A stretch of 64,000 nucleotides of DNA from Karalla daura. Lineage: Eukaryota; Chordata; Actinopteri; Chaetodontiformes; Leiognathidae. Below the pieces are notes generated by a model that searched no databases, had not been told where the DNA came from, and saw only the letters and a list, made by a program, of their open reading frames with translations. The stretch covers positions 18,922,739-18,986,738 of the forward strand of contig CM055192.1 of the NCBI GenBank assembly GCA_029224185.1, read 5' to 3'. This document shows, piece after piece, positions 48,251 through 61,529 of the stretch. The position numbers and the translations under genes were made by a program. Within the stretch, counting starts at the first letter, position 1. Each line of letters begins with the position of its first letter.

Positions 48251-49567
48251 AGAGTGGGAGTGAGTCTCTGTTAAAACACAACATTAGACGCTGTTGCTCT
48301 TGAGATACTTTATGACTGCCTTGACCTCCAAATGACTCAAGGTTATCAAGGCATCAGAGCGGCCCGTCCTGGGATTCCACGAGACGGCATAAAACGAAGA
48401 AGAGAGCATGTTTATCCAAAGATGATGTGGTGATGAAGTTATGTCTTCTCCCCAAATTCACAGTAACCTTTTTTTTTGCAGAGCATTTCCATGTTACATA
48501 AACTGCCAAGAGAGTTGTAGTGAGAGTGAGAGGGGGCGAGGAAGGACATTTGAGGTTTAAGAAAGTGTCTGTTTTATTGCATGGAGGTGTGATTGCAGCT
48601 TCTCTGTTTGGGTGAATCGCATCAGAGTTTAACAGCTAAGTTTTCTCAAACCCCATTGGAACCATATCTCCAAACCAGCGCACTACATGTCTTTTGTGTC
48701 ATTTCCCTCACATGGGAACTTAATAGTGCATGTGTGAGTATGCTTTGCATGATGGCCAGCGAGGGGATGTATGTATATGACCCACTCCGTAGGAGGAAAA
48801 ATAAACACAAACGGAATGAAGAGGAGGAGGAAGAAGAGAGCAGGCGGAGGAATAATAAAAACAAAAAAGAAGTGTTTCCATGCTTTGTCCAGCTGTTTTC
48901 CCATGGAAAGGCACCGGTTAGCCTACACAGCTTGTTACAATAGAGTGAACGAGCCTGGTGGGATCTGGAATTGACAACTTGTGTCTGCTTAGTTACACTA
49001 GTTAATGACCCTAATTATCCTCCTCCTTGCTGTGAACAGTCAATAAACAATTAGCATGGCATATGGACCCCCTAAACTCTGTGTTTTCTATCTCCAAGAC
49101 AATGGGGTGTCCTTCTCTGCCAGTGGTGGAGTGTCAGTACTTGCTGATTAAAGTATGTGGGAAACAGCAATCAATGGCTTATCCTAAGACCCTTGAACAC
49201 TGTCCTTTCCTCATAGCCTTGGTTTCTCAGGCCCAGTGCCATGGATGGATGGGAAGACACCACGCTTAGAGTTCATTCATGTTACTTTTATCTTCTGTCC
49301 ACTCAGATCAGTCAGGGCGAGTTAGAGACAAGGGCCTGATTAACTTGGTTTTGCCAGGGCTGCTGAGCCTTCTGGCCTGGACAGGCTTGTCCTGGGTCAG
49401 CCTGCTTTGCAGCCCATCTTCCAGGCAGCCAGGACCTTATACAGCTCTGCCATGTGTTTATGAGTTCTGCCTTTGGAATAGGACTTTCTCTCTGCTGTAG
49501 TAACTGCTAGACAGGAAAAGCTTGCTAGAGGGAGAAAGAGAAGAAGCATAGCCTTTGAATATGGATG

Positions 49568-49594
49568 GAGTTCAGGTGAACTACACCTGAACTC
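49568..49594. repeat. 11-bp-arm perfect hairpin
   Basis: GAGTTCAGGTG (49568-49578) and CACCTGAACTC (49584-49594) are perfect inverted copies around a 5-nt spacer. It sits about 50 bp upstream of the candidate exon at 49647. Confidence 0.9.
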
Positions 49595-49646
49595 TGCCTG
49601 TGATGTCTTTATAGAGAGGTGTTTCTGACTTTCTTTTGCTTTTCAG

Positions 49647-49747
49647 CCACCATCAAAAGTTCAAGAGGCAGTAGTGTTTTGTATTCAGGGAGTGGAGAAC
49701 CTTTGAAACCTTTGGGATAAAAGAGCTGCGCAGTGTCAGTCTGGAAG
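49647..49747 (+). other. Candidate 101-nt exon, possibly non-coding
   Basis: A strong acceptor (TTTCTTTTGCTTTTCAG) precedes the segment and a strong donor (GGAAG|GTAAAG) follows. One frame reads TIKSSRGSSVLYSGSGEPLK before a stop inside the exon, and no frame is open throughout. If real it fits a non-coding RNA exon or an untranslated exon better than an internal coding exon. Confidence 0.2.
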
Positions 49748-52700
49748 GTAAAGGAGAAGGAGGGAGGAGGCTAAGAGAGTGCAAGAGAGGGAAAGAAAGG
49801 GGTGCACTTTGTTGTGCCATTTCACAAGGCTAATCTAAAATAAGCACCAGCCTCCATGGGGTGGAATAATTGATAAATGTTAACAAGAAAGGGCAAAGTT
49901 TTCCACCTTTACACTGATGGCCTTTCAATTGTTGTTTTTAAGAGCCACATCCAAATCAAATAGGAATAAATGGGTTGTGCCAGTTCATTAAAACTGAGGC
50001 CATCAGCACATTCATCAAAATAAATACTTCAATTCAGCATGCAGACACTTTTCCTTAATGCCCTGGAGTTATGTTGAATTTAGAGATCCTGCACATGAAT
50101 ATTTTTGCCTGGATGTGCACACACTATAACACTTCATGGAATTTTTTAGTTAGTAGTCATAAATGCTTATGTTTTTACTGTACACTGAAAAAACATGTCA
50201 GAGAAATTGTAAGAATCATGTATTTTATTTTGAAAGACACGGGATCTTCTCTCTTAAAAGTGCAAAATATCTTAACAAGTTGAACAGGAAACTATTGAGT
50301 AAAAGGAACTGGCTGTCAGTCTAATAGCAGGCCTCCATTCTAGATAATTTCCCCCTCCTTTCCATTTCAATATTGTTTCGCTGACAGTATGAAGTGGAAG
50401 CTGATGTGAGCAGGAGGGGGGGAGTAAAAACACTATATAAATGTGACACAGTTGTTTTTGGAAGGAGGAGGTGCGAGCAGAGAAAGTTCTATTTTTCATT
50501 GTGATCATTTCCTTGCAGACTAAGTTCAGACCACACTTGGGTTTCAGGACATTTCTGCAGTAATTTTAGGCTTCTTTAAAATTGAAAAAAGCCCAGTAGC
50601 ACTGTTTTGAATATTTCCCTTTGGCTAGAGAAGAGGAGTTCTGATCTCCTGGTACGAAGTGTATCCCTGCTGGCAGAGGTTCTGACGCCTCATAATGGCC
50701 CTCCATGGATTTGATAAGATTATTGCTTTTCTAAGTGTAATGTTTTTCCCTTTCTTTTTCTCTGTCTATGGATACCATTTCTGCAGTCATGACAAAGGGT
50801 TGTAAAGTGTTTCGGAAAATATGACGGCATGTAGCATACTCACTCTGTAGTGGCACAGGTACCCCAAACTAAAGTAAGGATACATTGTATGTACATCTTG
50901 AATTCTTGTATATCGATGTGTGCCCCCCTGGGTTAATGGAAAACTATTTTTAAAAACGTCTAAATGTTGCATTGAAAACCTTAAGAACATAGGTGACTGT
51001 TACTTAAAAAAGGGGGGGGGGTTGTTTTGTTTTTTCCCATGAGGAACTTCTTGAAGAAGTAATTTTGCAATTACAAATCACAGCAGCAACAACATTGTTC
51101 TTATGTGTCACTCCGCTACCCACTGACTGCTACTCGAAACATGCCTTTTTCATTGCACACAATTAGGCTGACTCTGTGCTTCAGTATAAATGGTAAGACT
51201 GTCGGCTCAGGGGATTAACTTAGTCGTGTTGGAGGGTTAGTGAAGGGGTCTGCCTGTGAGAGGGCCTTTTGTCCCACCAGGTCACTGATCTAGGGGTTCA
51301 TACCCACTCGAGGCCAGGACTTTACCCTCCTTCTCTCTCCACTTCAGCAGGCAACAGAATTGGCTGCATTGTGTGATATGAGGTGGAAAAGAGTCCACTG
51401 CCCCACCCATCCACTTGGGTCCTAGAGTGTGTTTTGAGCAGTGCTCATCACAACACTGGTCGTGCGTGCGCACACACACACACATGCACACCCATATGTG
51501 CCCAGCCGTGCCGTAACGCACTATCCTCCCTCAATAACCAAAGGGAACCTCCAGCTGGGAGAGCCATTGATGCCTTCGTAACAGGCTGATTGTTTCCTTT
51601 AGGAGAAGGAGGAGCGGGGAGGAGAGAGTGGGCAGGTCACTAACTCCACCCCTCGGCTTTGAGTGGGGCCTAGCAGGTGTAAACATTCAGTGCCTCTCTC
51701 TCCATGAGTAGGCAGCGGGAGAGGAACCCCCAGGTAGTCATGGAGGGCTGCCCTGGAGGAATTGAGAAATTAAAAGTGAAGAGAAAAGCAACAGAGACCC
51801 AAGAGGGATCAGAGGCCAGGCAAGATACGTGTTTGACTCAGACCAGGTGTTCTGCTCTTATGATATGAGTTGCCTCAACCCTGCTGTGAGAGGCAGATAA
51901 CCTCTCTGTTGACCACTCAGTCTGAGATCACTTTCCTATGGCTGAACAACTGTAACACGCCGCGCAACTTAAGACGGCAAACTGAAATGGGGATAAATAA
52001 TGGCATCTTCTGGCAACTCTTGTGGGGATGGGGAAGCTCCTGTGGTGATTCTAGGGCCCATTCAGATGATGGAAATTCAGCCCTCAATGATTCATCTCCA
52101 TTTACTTAGCTATGAGTATCCTATCCCTGCCAGTTTGGAAAGCGATATAGCACAGGAGCTTAGCTTGTCCCTGAATAGGGCTCTGTGAGAGAAGTTAGTA
52201 CAGTATATGTTTGCGGCGCTTCTGATGCTTATAATGCATACTCTTTGGGTAACGCTGTTGGGATTATAGAGTAGAAGGAGGCAAATATATCGACCAGCAT
52301 GCCGTTTATCCGCTGGCTCCACACCCTCCAAACAGAACCCCATTACACAGGCCAGTTTGGAGAGGCTTAACACCTGTTTTTTTTTTCTTCCCAGCCCGTA
52401 TAAACTCATTCTCTCCCTCCCTCTCGCTTACTTTTTGTCTTCCAATGCAAAGAGGATGAAGCCAGGGGAATGAGAAGAGCTCCATTATTGCTGTATTTTC
52501 TTTCCAGAGAAACGTTATTTACTAGAAAGATATCATCCTAGCTTTTAATCCTCTTAGCGGTGGATTGCGGTTGTACTTACAGCGCCATGCACCTGCTAAA
52601 CTGCCTTCTCTTAAAGCTGTATAAACACTGCCGCAGGAGCCATTGGCTTCCCAAGCCGAGCCCATCAGCTTTTTTTTTATGAGTTAGAGAGAGGTAGCAA

Positions 52701-53128
52701 GCTCGCAAGAAGTTTAGAGGACAGCGTGTTGATGGGATGATGCCGGAGGCCCCGTGCCATCTCCCGTGGGATGTGGTCAGACCCCACCTGAGGCCTGTGG
52801 TTGTTGGTGAGCCGCTTGGAGAGCGGCCTCACGACCACTAAACAGAGGAGGGCCTGTGTGTGGCAGCGTGTTTGCACAGGAGGTGAGAGCTTGCTCACAT
52901 ATCCACAGCTGAGAGAAACAGACTACCTCACTTCATCTGTGTTAGAGCGATCTCAAGGAGGCCTCGTCTCTCTCTCTTCACTTTAACAATTCTAAATGGT
53001 TATCGCATCTGTGTGAACGCAATTTAAACGAAGGACTAGTTTTGATCCTCCTCCATATTAAGGTTGTTGAGAGTCCAGTTACCTCTGAGCTTGTATTTAC
53101 ATTATGGAAGTTGAGCTTGCGCAGTGTA

Positions 53129-53144
53129 TGTGTGTGTGTGTGTG
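53129..53144. repeat. (TG)8 microsatellite
   Basis: Short pure TG array. Confidence 0.9.
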
Positions 53145-53610
53145 CTTTGTTCCTGTGAATAATCTCTGTTCCTCCTCTTCAGCAAAGGACATTACGCCTG
53201 GCTGGCATGACAGCGGCACTGCTCTGTGTTAACATTACCTCCTCCTTTCTAACAGGGTTACAGACACCACTCATCCTCACGCTGCCTCATGGGAGAGACA
53301 GACGGATGGGCAGATAGACGAGAAGAGAAACAGTAACATGGGGCGGAAATGGAGAAACTGTCCTTTACGTGTCTGCACGTGTGCGAGAGAGTGTGTATAT
53401 CTGTGTGTGCCTGTGTACATAGGCTGGAGGGAGGGAACTTCTACCGCAGGCAAACAATATGGAATTTGAAATATTAGCTGGCGTAATGATTGAACATGGC
53501 TCCCTTATCACTCGGTTGCCAGGTTGGCCAGCTATAACGATGACTTATCACAGGGCTGAGGAACATGGAGTATATAACAAGATTCTCCGACATGACAAAC
53601 ACTGCCCTGA

Positions 53611-53612
<2 letters not shown>

Positions 53613-53660
<48 letters not shown>

Positions 53661-53669
53661 ACACACACC
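53613..53669. repeat. (AC)n microsatellite, 57 bp
   Basis: AC array with one T interruption near 53656. Confidence 0.97.
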
Positions 53670-56600
53670 ACTTTCGTATAGACTGCCCCAAACCAGGCCA
53701 TCCAAGCCTGGGTCCTCCCAGGGCCGGGGTGGAGATGCCTCTGAGAATGAAGAAAGTGCATGTTTTCTTTGTGTCATGAGATGAGATGCCAAGTAGTATG
53801 CACACTGATAAATGTTATAAGTGCAATGACATTTTCCTGTCCACTGCTATAACAGGAGCATAATATATCATCAAAGTATTGATGGGGTCATTCGTCACCG
53901 CCAGTGCGTCTACATTTACTTCGCCAGGTGCTGACATTTCTGGCTTTCATACTGACCCATGCTCTCTCTTTTGGAACAGTACCCAAACATCTCACTTGCT
54001 GCTTAAAAATGAGGCTGAGCATGTAGATTCCTCACGCTAAGGAGTCAAATGCCAAAGGAGTAGTATTTTACATGTACTATACTGGCTTCAGTCAGTGCTT
54101 GAATACACACGTTTCCTTTCCATATCAATTACACCTGAGATCAAAAAAGGGGAAAGCTGTACTTATTCCGTGCTCATTCCTTGTCTGTCAGTGAGCTTGG
54201 ATAAACCAGTTTGCAGTTTTGCCTTGCAGGATTATTCTAGAGGTCAGAGATGAGCTATGCGCAGCTTCCTCTGCCTCATGACCCCCTCTGTATGATGCTG
54301 ACTCCTCACTCTGCCTCCCTCAGTAGGTGACAGAGAAGAGGAGGAGCAGAAGTCAAGGGAGTAGGGTAAGATGTGAGGCATCGAAGGGTGGTGGTCAGTG
54401 GTAGAATTAATAGTGGGCCTGCTTCACAGCTCCCTAATCAGATTAGTCTGATTCACTTTAGATCTTTGGATTTCTGCGTGTTGGCCCAGCACAGTGGTGG
54501 TAGTACTTTCTGTATATTTTTAGCAAACCCTACATGCACACTGGGGTTGAATACACTGGAGCTATTAAGTAATTACACAGACTGAAGATTTTGTCTGTGA
54601 GCTGTGGGATGCCCAGAGATGCACTGTATAACATTAAAGCTGACAAGGTTTCTTGGTGTGCTGGGTGAAAGCCTAGCTGCTCAGAGCCTAACAGCCATGA
54701 ACTTTGACCTTTGGGTTAAAACAAAAACAGATGCCAGGTGAGGTGACTCACATCCGGCTTTAAATACACTGGTGAGGAATTTTTCACCCTGTTCTCTCCA
54801 GTGTTATTGCTTCATCTCCTCCCTCGCTTGCATTTCATACTCCTTACCCATGTGAAGACCACCCCTTCTTATCTTCTATTTTTTTTTCCACTGTCTGCGT
54901 CCGTCTCTGTCTTCCTTTCCCATTCTCTCTACGGGGTTTTCATTAATTATGTTCCTTTGCCAGAAACTTGTTTGCTTTCTCTCTGTGTGTATGTATCGCT
55001 GGCGTTGGAATGGATTTGTTTATAGTTGTGACCCTTGCTGCTTGAAGTCTTAAAGCAGCTCTGCTGTCAAGAGCCTAAACTCTGGCAAGGTCAGCTCATT
55101 TCTGTTTACTTTTAGACCACTATTTACCCTCTGGGGCTTTTAAAAGCACTTCTGCAAAACATCACAACCAGGAGGGAGAGAAAAGGAGAGAGAAAATAGG
55201 AAGCAGGGCAGAGAGAGAAAAGAGGTTTCACTGGATTCCACTCTTATACATCAGTGACACTATCACGTTGTATTGGACCAGGAAACCTGTTATCACTCTC
55301 ATATAATATTGAAAACTGCATATTCATAGACTTCTTCAGGTAAATGCACTAATGTATTGATATGAATACGGTGCATTAACCGTAATGGGCTTAATTTCCC
55401 CAGTGCGGCATTACTACTCTGCATATTATCAACATATCCTAATGCCTTAATACGAAAGCGATAGAAAAAATTTTGCTTGATAGACCCTGAGGCTGTTGCC
55501 TGAATGCACAGCCATGCAGTTGGGATTAACCCATCAATAATCACTATCTGCCTTGCCATGCATTTGCCCCTGCAGAGCTAATGATTAATCTTCCCTATAT
55601 GGGACTGATCACTATCAGATTGATGAATGCACCGACCAATCATGTTCCAGCAAACCCCCGGCATGTACATACACCAATAAGTGATGATGAACAGCCTGTG
55701 TTGTTGGTTATTTATGCTGGCTGTACAGGGGAGTCCCTGCGGTTTCCTATGAGGATGTGGTCATATGGTTTTTAATGTTTGGGTATATGTGTGCTTTTTT
55801 GTGTGTGTGTGTGAGTGTGTATGGGTTTGGGTTTTGGTGTGTGTAGCATGAAGTGTACCGGCATATCCCCCGTAGACCAGAGGAAGTAATGTCTGGTTAA
55901 CCTCTTTTTATGGCTCAGATCACAGGAACATGCAAAAGGATCTGGATACCTCATGCTTTGAAATCCCAGTGCAAACATCCTTCCTTCAGTGTGTGAGGGT
56001 GAGAGAATGAACGTTATTATGTGTGCGTGTGCCTGAAACGTGTGTGAATGCAAACCTGCATGGGCAAATTGTGTTCCTCTGTGTAAGATGCACTGTATCT
56101 GCCCTTGAATGATGGATGTAGATTTTGTCCTTGTTGCTTGTTGTTGTTACTGAGGCCGGGCCTCCGTGTGCTCCATGCTGATGTCCTTGTATAGTCAGGC
56201 TTGGGTTTATTTTCTCTGGATCGACAGAGACACCTCCTCTTGAACTTTTATAGCTCCTCTTAGTGATGTGTATCTGAGAGAGTTGACCTCGGTCACCAGG
56301 CTTTACAGGCTTCCGCCTGCTTCTCATCCCCTCTGTTTGTTTTTCCCCTGCTTTGCTTTTTCATATCATTGCTTTTCACACGTTTGCACATGAGCAGAAT
56401 GACAATGATGGGAGTGGGGCGGAAACGATCATGAGATTCTCAATCTGACTATAGATACATAGAAAAAAATATCTTAGACTCAACCTTTTATGTACAATGT
56501 CTGTGTAGTGACTCGCACCATCCCTCATCCATGCAGACAATAAATGACACGTCAATTTCCTATTTTATCATCTGGGATTTAGTAGTAAATGTGCAGTGTT

Positions 56601-58109
56601 GATAATTTTATGATCACAATTCCTTAAATACTTGCTTTTGACTATGTATCATTATACCCAATGTGCATGTATTTCATTTGCACTGAATAAACAGTAGAGA
56701 GAGTTGCCGCCAATGGTAAAAGCAGTTTTTGTGTCCCAGAGCTGAGATTCAGTCTGGGTCACTTCATAGTGTAAATCCCAATAAAGATTAAGTGCTCAGC
56801 ATAAAGCCTAATAAATGCCAAAACCAGTAAAAGGAGCTGGAAAAAGCAGCGGGGACATGAGACCCCACAAGCCTAACCCACCCTTCACCTTGCACCAAAA
56901 CCCCGGAGCCAGGCCACGGATACCTCACACGCCCAGTCTCACCTCGCCCTCACACTCACACAGGTGCCTCTCAGGGGCCCGGGGAGGGGCTCCGAGGGGT
57001 CTGGACCAGGTCTGGGAAGATTTTTATCCGTATCGCAAAGCTGCATTTTAATGCAGAGGTCTCCCTCTACAAATTACTGACCAGACACAGGGAGCTGAGG
57101 GGGCCCGGGTCTAAACTAAAGTGACAGTTATTGGCCCCTCTAGCTCCAGAGAAAAATCTGTTAAGCCATTTCCTGTTGTGTCACATTTCCTGGTAGGGAA
57201 TGTATTCCCATGCATTTGATACGGCCACATTTAACCATGCGCTCATGAGGCCAGTCCATAACTTTTCTGCGGCTGAAATTTATTGCACGAGGCTTTATTA
57301 TGAGATACTCACGTATACCCACCACACAGTACTCCCTTCCCTGTTTCTGACACACCATAAACTGTGACGTAGACCCCAAAGAGTTGCCATTTATGTTGTT
57401 TATGTCATTGTGGCAAGAGAAGGGTAAAAGAGACAGAACATTCTCTATTTTATATAAAAAATGGAGTGTGGCTCGGATGAAAAACCTCCACCCATGTTAG
57501 AATCATTGCTGTCACATAGAAGCAGCAGAATTTATTGGTCTGCAGGTTTGAGCATGTCTACATGCAGTACGTCAGTAATCTTTTGATATGTGTTTCCATT
57601 CTGAATGGTTGAGTGCTCTCACGAGGAGCATCCTATGTCTTGGCCTTGGCCTCGTCTGGTCACAGCCCACTACTTTGCTTTCCTTCATCACTCCCAACAC
57701 AGACAGAATTCCCTGCTCAACCCGAAAGCTTAACCTCAGTCTTGCAAAAAAACATCTTGTGTTACTTGAGTGTACGTCCCATTTCTCAACACGTCCAGCC
57801 ACGCCTGAGCTGCCCCTTAATCCAGAGGGTCCAGTGTCCGTTTCCGCACGGTGAGATCCATACTGATGGGCTATTGACATGAACAGGTTAAGCAACAGGC
57901 TGCCGAGCTGGGCCCCTCTGAAATATTTGCCATTTCATCCTTTTCCTTTTGGTTTCTGGCGTTTTGTGTGATACACATCTGAGCAACATTTTTCAAAGCA
58001 GATGGGAAACATCTTAAGTCTGTTTGCAAACATAATACTATACACAAACACAGACACAGCACAGTGATGCCAAAGCAGGCATGCACTTTACTAAACAAAT
58101 ACTACCACT

Positions 58110-58540
58110 GTAGTCCACGATGGCACATCAAATCTGTAATAGAAAACACATGATTCTGAAATATTTCAAAACTTGGAGCCGAGCATTGCTCGAGAATTGT
58201 TTACCTGACTTAATATTGGCTGTTTGGTTCATTCTATCATACTTGGTTGTTTACTTTACAAAGGGTTTATTTGTCCTCCCGGTTTTGTGTTTAGGTTTTA
58301 ATGCATTGCAGCTTCACTGGCACCACGATGTGTAAACTTATTATGGATGCAGCTAATCTCGGCCAACAATTCCAACAAAAACAGCTAATTGTGTTTAAAT
58401 TCCCTGTGTCTCTGTGACGGGTATTTGTTTTATTAATTCTGCTTGTGTGTACGGGAGGTCGCTTTTGGATCGTTTCAGCTGCGAGGGAGTTTTGGTTCTG
58501 TTGAGGGGGGTGAGAAGTAATGCTCACGAAAGAAAAAGAT
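58110..58540. promoter_or_regulatory. Candidate CNE with paired forkhead sites
   Basis: Two exact TGTTTAC forkhead cores lie at 58198-58204 and 58248-58254, 50 bp apart and in the same orientation, with a related TGTTTGG between them. The surrounding DNA is complex and repeat-free. FOX binding is inferred from the cores. Confidence 0.3.
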
Positions 58541-59386
58541 CTGTAAAAACTCAATCAGTCTTCAATTTAAGAAACACAAATATACTTATTTATACATGTT
58601 CAACAGTGGGTTTGAGTTGTTGCATGCTGAATATAGGCAGTTTCTCATCCTACGTATACTGAACATTTACTTTCAATATAGAATATCAATAAAATATCAA
58701 TATTTATTATCACCCTCATGTCGATCAGCTCAGGAAATATTGACCATTTAAATTAAAAATTGTGTGCAAATGTATTTATATTTAGTTTAACAGTAGGCTG
58801 CATTGGAGTATTACAGCTACAGGAGAGCATGCCTTGTATACCTGTTTATTTCATTAAATGGGAAATCTATTTATTGTTTTGCTAAGCAGTGACACTTCTA
58901 CTACCACAGCTTCCTTCAGTTGGTGTGCTGGGGGTGGCAGTGTTTGTGGATAAAGCACTCTCAATTTACTGCTCCATCCTTGCTGAGTTTTCCCAGTTTG
59001 ACTGGAGACTCTATTGCTGTCGGCCCAGCGGGGACACGCAGATAAAGACGTGAATGAGGGAAGTTAATGTCAACATGTTCTGATGTGTTTTGTGAACAAA
59101 AGGAACATTCAAACAACAATTCTGCAAATGTATCAGATGGAGGAGAAAACTAACGCCACATGATGATTCAGACAAAATCTGAGGTACTGATTGTTGAAAA
59201 CATCTGGCATTATGTCCTGTATATAAATATCTTTCACTTTAATGTCCAATCATTTTGCCATACATTTCCTATTATTTCTTAAGAATGTTCAAATAGAAGT
59301 AGCTTACTCAAATCGGTACTGCTTGACTTAATGAGAGTCAAAAAGTTACTTATTTAATAAGTAATAATAATTTAATAATTTAATAA

Positions 59387-59465
59387 TAATACATTCTTCA
59401 CTGGCTTTACAAAGTTGTTTTCCTGATTGGAAAACAACTTTGTAAAGCCAGTGAAGAAGGTATTA
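59387..59465. repeat. 79-nt near-perfect inverted repeat (hairpin)
   Basis: Left arm 59387-59423 and right arm 59429-59465 are complementary over 37 positions with a single mismatch (59393/59459). The inner 30 bp are perfect, and the spacer is 5 nt (TGATT). The left flank is an AT-rich TAATAA array. Nothing in the flanks resembles a target-site duplication that I can confirm. It could be a snap-back duplication, a tiny inverted-repeat element or, less likely, a microRNA-type hairpin. Confidence 0.93.
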
Positions 59466-60119
59466 AATAGGCAAGGTCATGAAGACAATATTTTGTGGTA
59501 CTATTTCTGTTGCTCCTCGGTGCTGTTGCAGCGCTCCACTCTCACCACCTCTGCACTGGTTTGTACATATTAGTGCCTGCTGATGCACAACCCACGGCTT
59601 TCCAAACATGGAACACACACGCACACAGCCACACACAGCAATTTGATCACATCTGAGGAGCATTACCCATTCCTTCATTGTTTACACAAGGTCAGTCCTG
59701 ACGAGGGAAAGTGGGAGGTTCAGATATTATTCTGACACTCGCTGTAATGCCTCCCTCTGCACTGGCCAACCATGTGTTTTCCCTGGGGTTAAGTGTGGTA
59801 TTACTTGATGTTTAGTTTAATGAATGTTAGCGCTAACTGACAGCTCATGCAAATCACGGTTTGATGAGAATATTGGTTAGAATTTAGCCGTACTGACAGT
59901 GGCCTTATTTGGACATACATGTTCCCCAGTAGTGTCAAATGGCTTTGGGCATAGATAACATGCATGGAAAAACCTCTCTTTGAATGGACCTGTTGTGTCA
60001 ATCCATGTATGCTCATTAACACATACACCCACTCCTAACATATGGAAAGCCTGGTGATGTCTGTCATAGCCAATTTAAGCATAGTATTCACTGGCTAAAT
60101 GCTATGTGTGATTGTATAG

Positions 60120-60289
60120 GCACAGGTGTCGACAACGCCGTTACCCGTCTGTCTCCATGTCTCATTATCTCACACAACTCGGGGATGGCTCTTTTTCAAA
60201 GACATGGTAAGTATCAAGGGGTGAAAATAATGCACTCACTTCCTTTTTTGCGTGCAGAACACCTAACCTGTATTTTGGGAAGAGGAAAG
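60120..60289 (+). other. Two adjacent exon-like segments (unproven)
   Basis: Segment one (60120-60206) follows TGTATAG and ends at an excellent donor, CATG|GTAAGT. Segment two (60258-60289) follows CCTTTTTTGCGTGCAG and ends at AAAG|GTGAGA. Joining them keeps one frame open (segment one contains TGVDNAVTRLSPCLIISHNS). The gap between them is only 51 nt, below the usual vertebrate intron minimum, and is itself in frame. Chance is a serious alternative. Confidence 0.13.
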
Positions 60290-60990
60290 GTGAGAAAAAC
60301 TAACGAAGTGGAAAACGTTCAACATTGATTGAATGTTAAAACTGTTGGGGATCTACGCGTATCCGAAGCTTCCATGATATTGAGCCATTTTGAAAGAGAC
60401 ACAAATCAATGAGCGATTTATGGCTTTCTCTTTCATTTTACATCTATTATCTAATGCCTTTTTGCCATGTTGGGTCCATTATTTCAGAAATCCTATGTTC
60501 AACACATTTGTATGGTCGTATGATGCGTGATTATGCTAATTGCAAAGCAGAAAGCTGTAGTGTGTGAGACCTGCATTATACCTAGAGATTAGTGAGCCAT
60601 AAATTTGTATAGGGGCTTCCAACTCGGGCGACAAATTGTGTTACTTTACATCCCCCATCCATTTTCCTTTTTCTGTCATTCTTTGTGCCATAACCCCCTC
60701 CCCACCACCACTCTCTTACTCACCCTCCTCCCCCTCCACCTATCTGCGACCTGGTTCTTGATCCTTACACTCGGAGCACACACTTTTGGTGGGATTAATA
60801 TTTCTGCCACTTTGAATCAAGAACTGTGTTTCACAAAGACAGAGTTGGGATGAGGGGGCGATGGGCAGAGAAAGGATAAGACAGTGGGAATGAAAGAAAG
60901 AGAGGGATAAAGACGCAGAGAAAGGGGAAGTGAAAGGTGGCAGAGATGTGAGGGATCCTCACTTGGCAGCCAGATGTATAATCTCATCGC

Positions 60991-61134
60991 GTGTATGTGT
61001 GTGTGTGCGTGTGTGTGTGTATGAAAGCGAGAGAGAGAACAATCGTGTGTGATTGTGCAAGTGGCTGGTTGTACATCAACGTGTGTGTGCGCGCATGTGT
61101 GTGTGTGCGAGTGTGTGTGAGTGAGTGAGTGTGT
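60991..61134. repeat. Two degenerate (GT)n arrays
   Basis: GT-rich arrays at 60991-61020 and 61081-61134 with C, A and GA interruptions, separated by about 60 bp that begins with a GA-rich stretch. Confidence 0.9.
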
Positions 61135-61529
61135 GGGGGACCCCTGTTGGCAGCTACCCAGTGCACCCACCCCGGGCTGTGTTTGCAGAGGCGTGTCGCC
61201 GTTGCTGTGGGCTAGCGGAGGTCAACAAGGGGGTACAGGCCAAGCTGCTGCTCCCCATTGGCTCCCAGGCAGAGGCTCCGACCTTGCCCATTAAGCCAAT
61301 CACTCACAGCCAGCTGACCCCCGACAGCCTATCAGCTTACTTGGCCTGGAGGCTGAGAGCAAATAGACAAAGGCAGAGGCGTCGGGGAGGGTTATGTTAT
61401 TGGAAGAGAGTTTGGAGCGAGATGGAGTGAGCGAGACAGAGAGAGAGAGAGAGAGGGAGACTGTTTAGCATGGTTTCAGCTAAGGAGCCAAAGGTGAGAG
61501 CAAGTGGTGGGCGAGAGCGCCCTTAATCT

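Larger units (their letters stand above)
45790..53128. other. Mostly unique non-coding DNA
   Basis: No gene is recognised. It contains an octamer ATGCAAAT at 47225-47232, a CNE-like block at 47860-48250, a purine-rich A/G patch near 48810-48880 and a short CA run at 51471-51484. A splice-bounded segment at 49647-49747 is listed separately. Confidence 0.55.
53670..60990. other. Mostly unique non-coding DNA
   Basis: No gene is recognised. It contains a short GT run at 55801-55820, a forkhead-site pair near 58.2 kb, an AT-rich patch and near-perfect hairpin at 59.39-59.47 kb, and two adjacent splice-like segments near 60.1-60.3 kb. Open frames up to 113 codons have no recognised domain. Confidence 0.55.

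Noticed and set aside
49117..49165. Similarity to the start of a common teleost repeat (CAGTGGTGGA-type)
   Set aside because: Only a short partial match from memory, with no matching far end or target-site duplication.
59387..59465. Calling the hairpin a microRNA gene
   Set aside because: Loop is only 5 nt, pairing is almost perfect, and neither arm matches a microRNA that I recognise.
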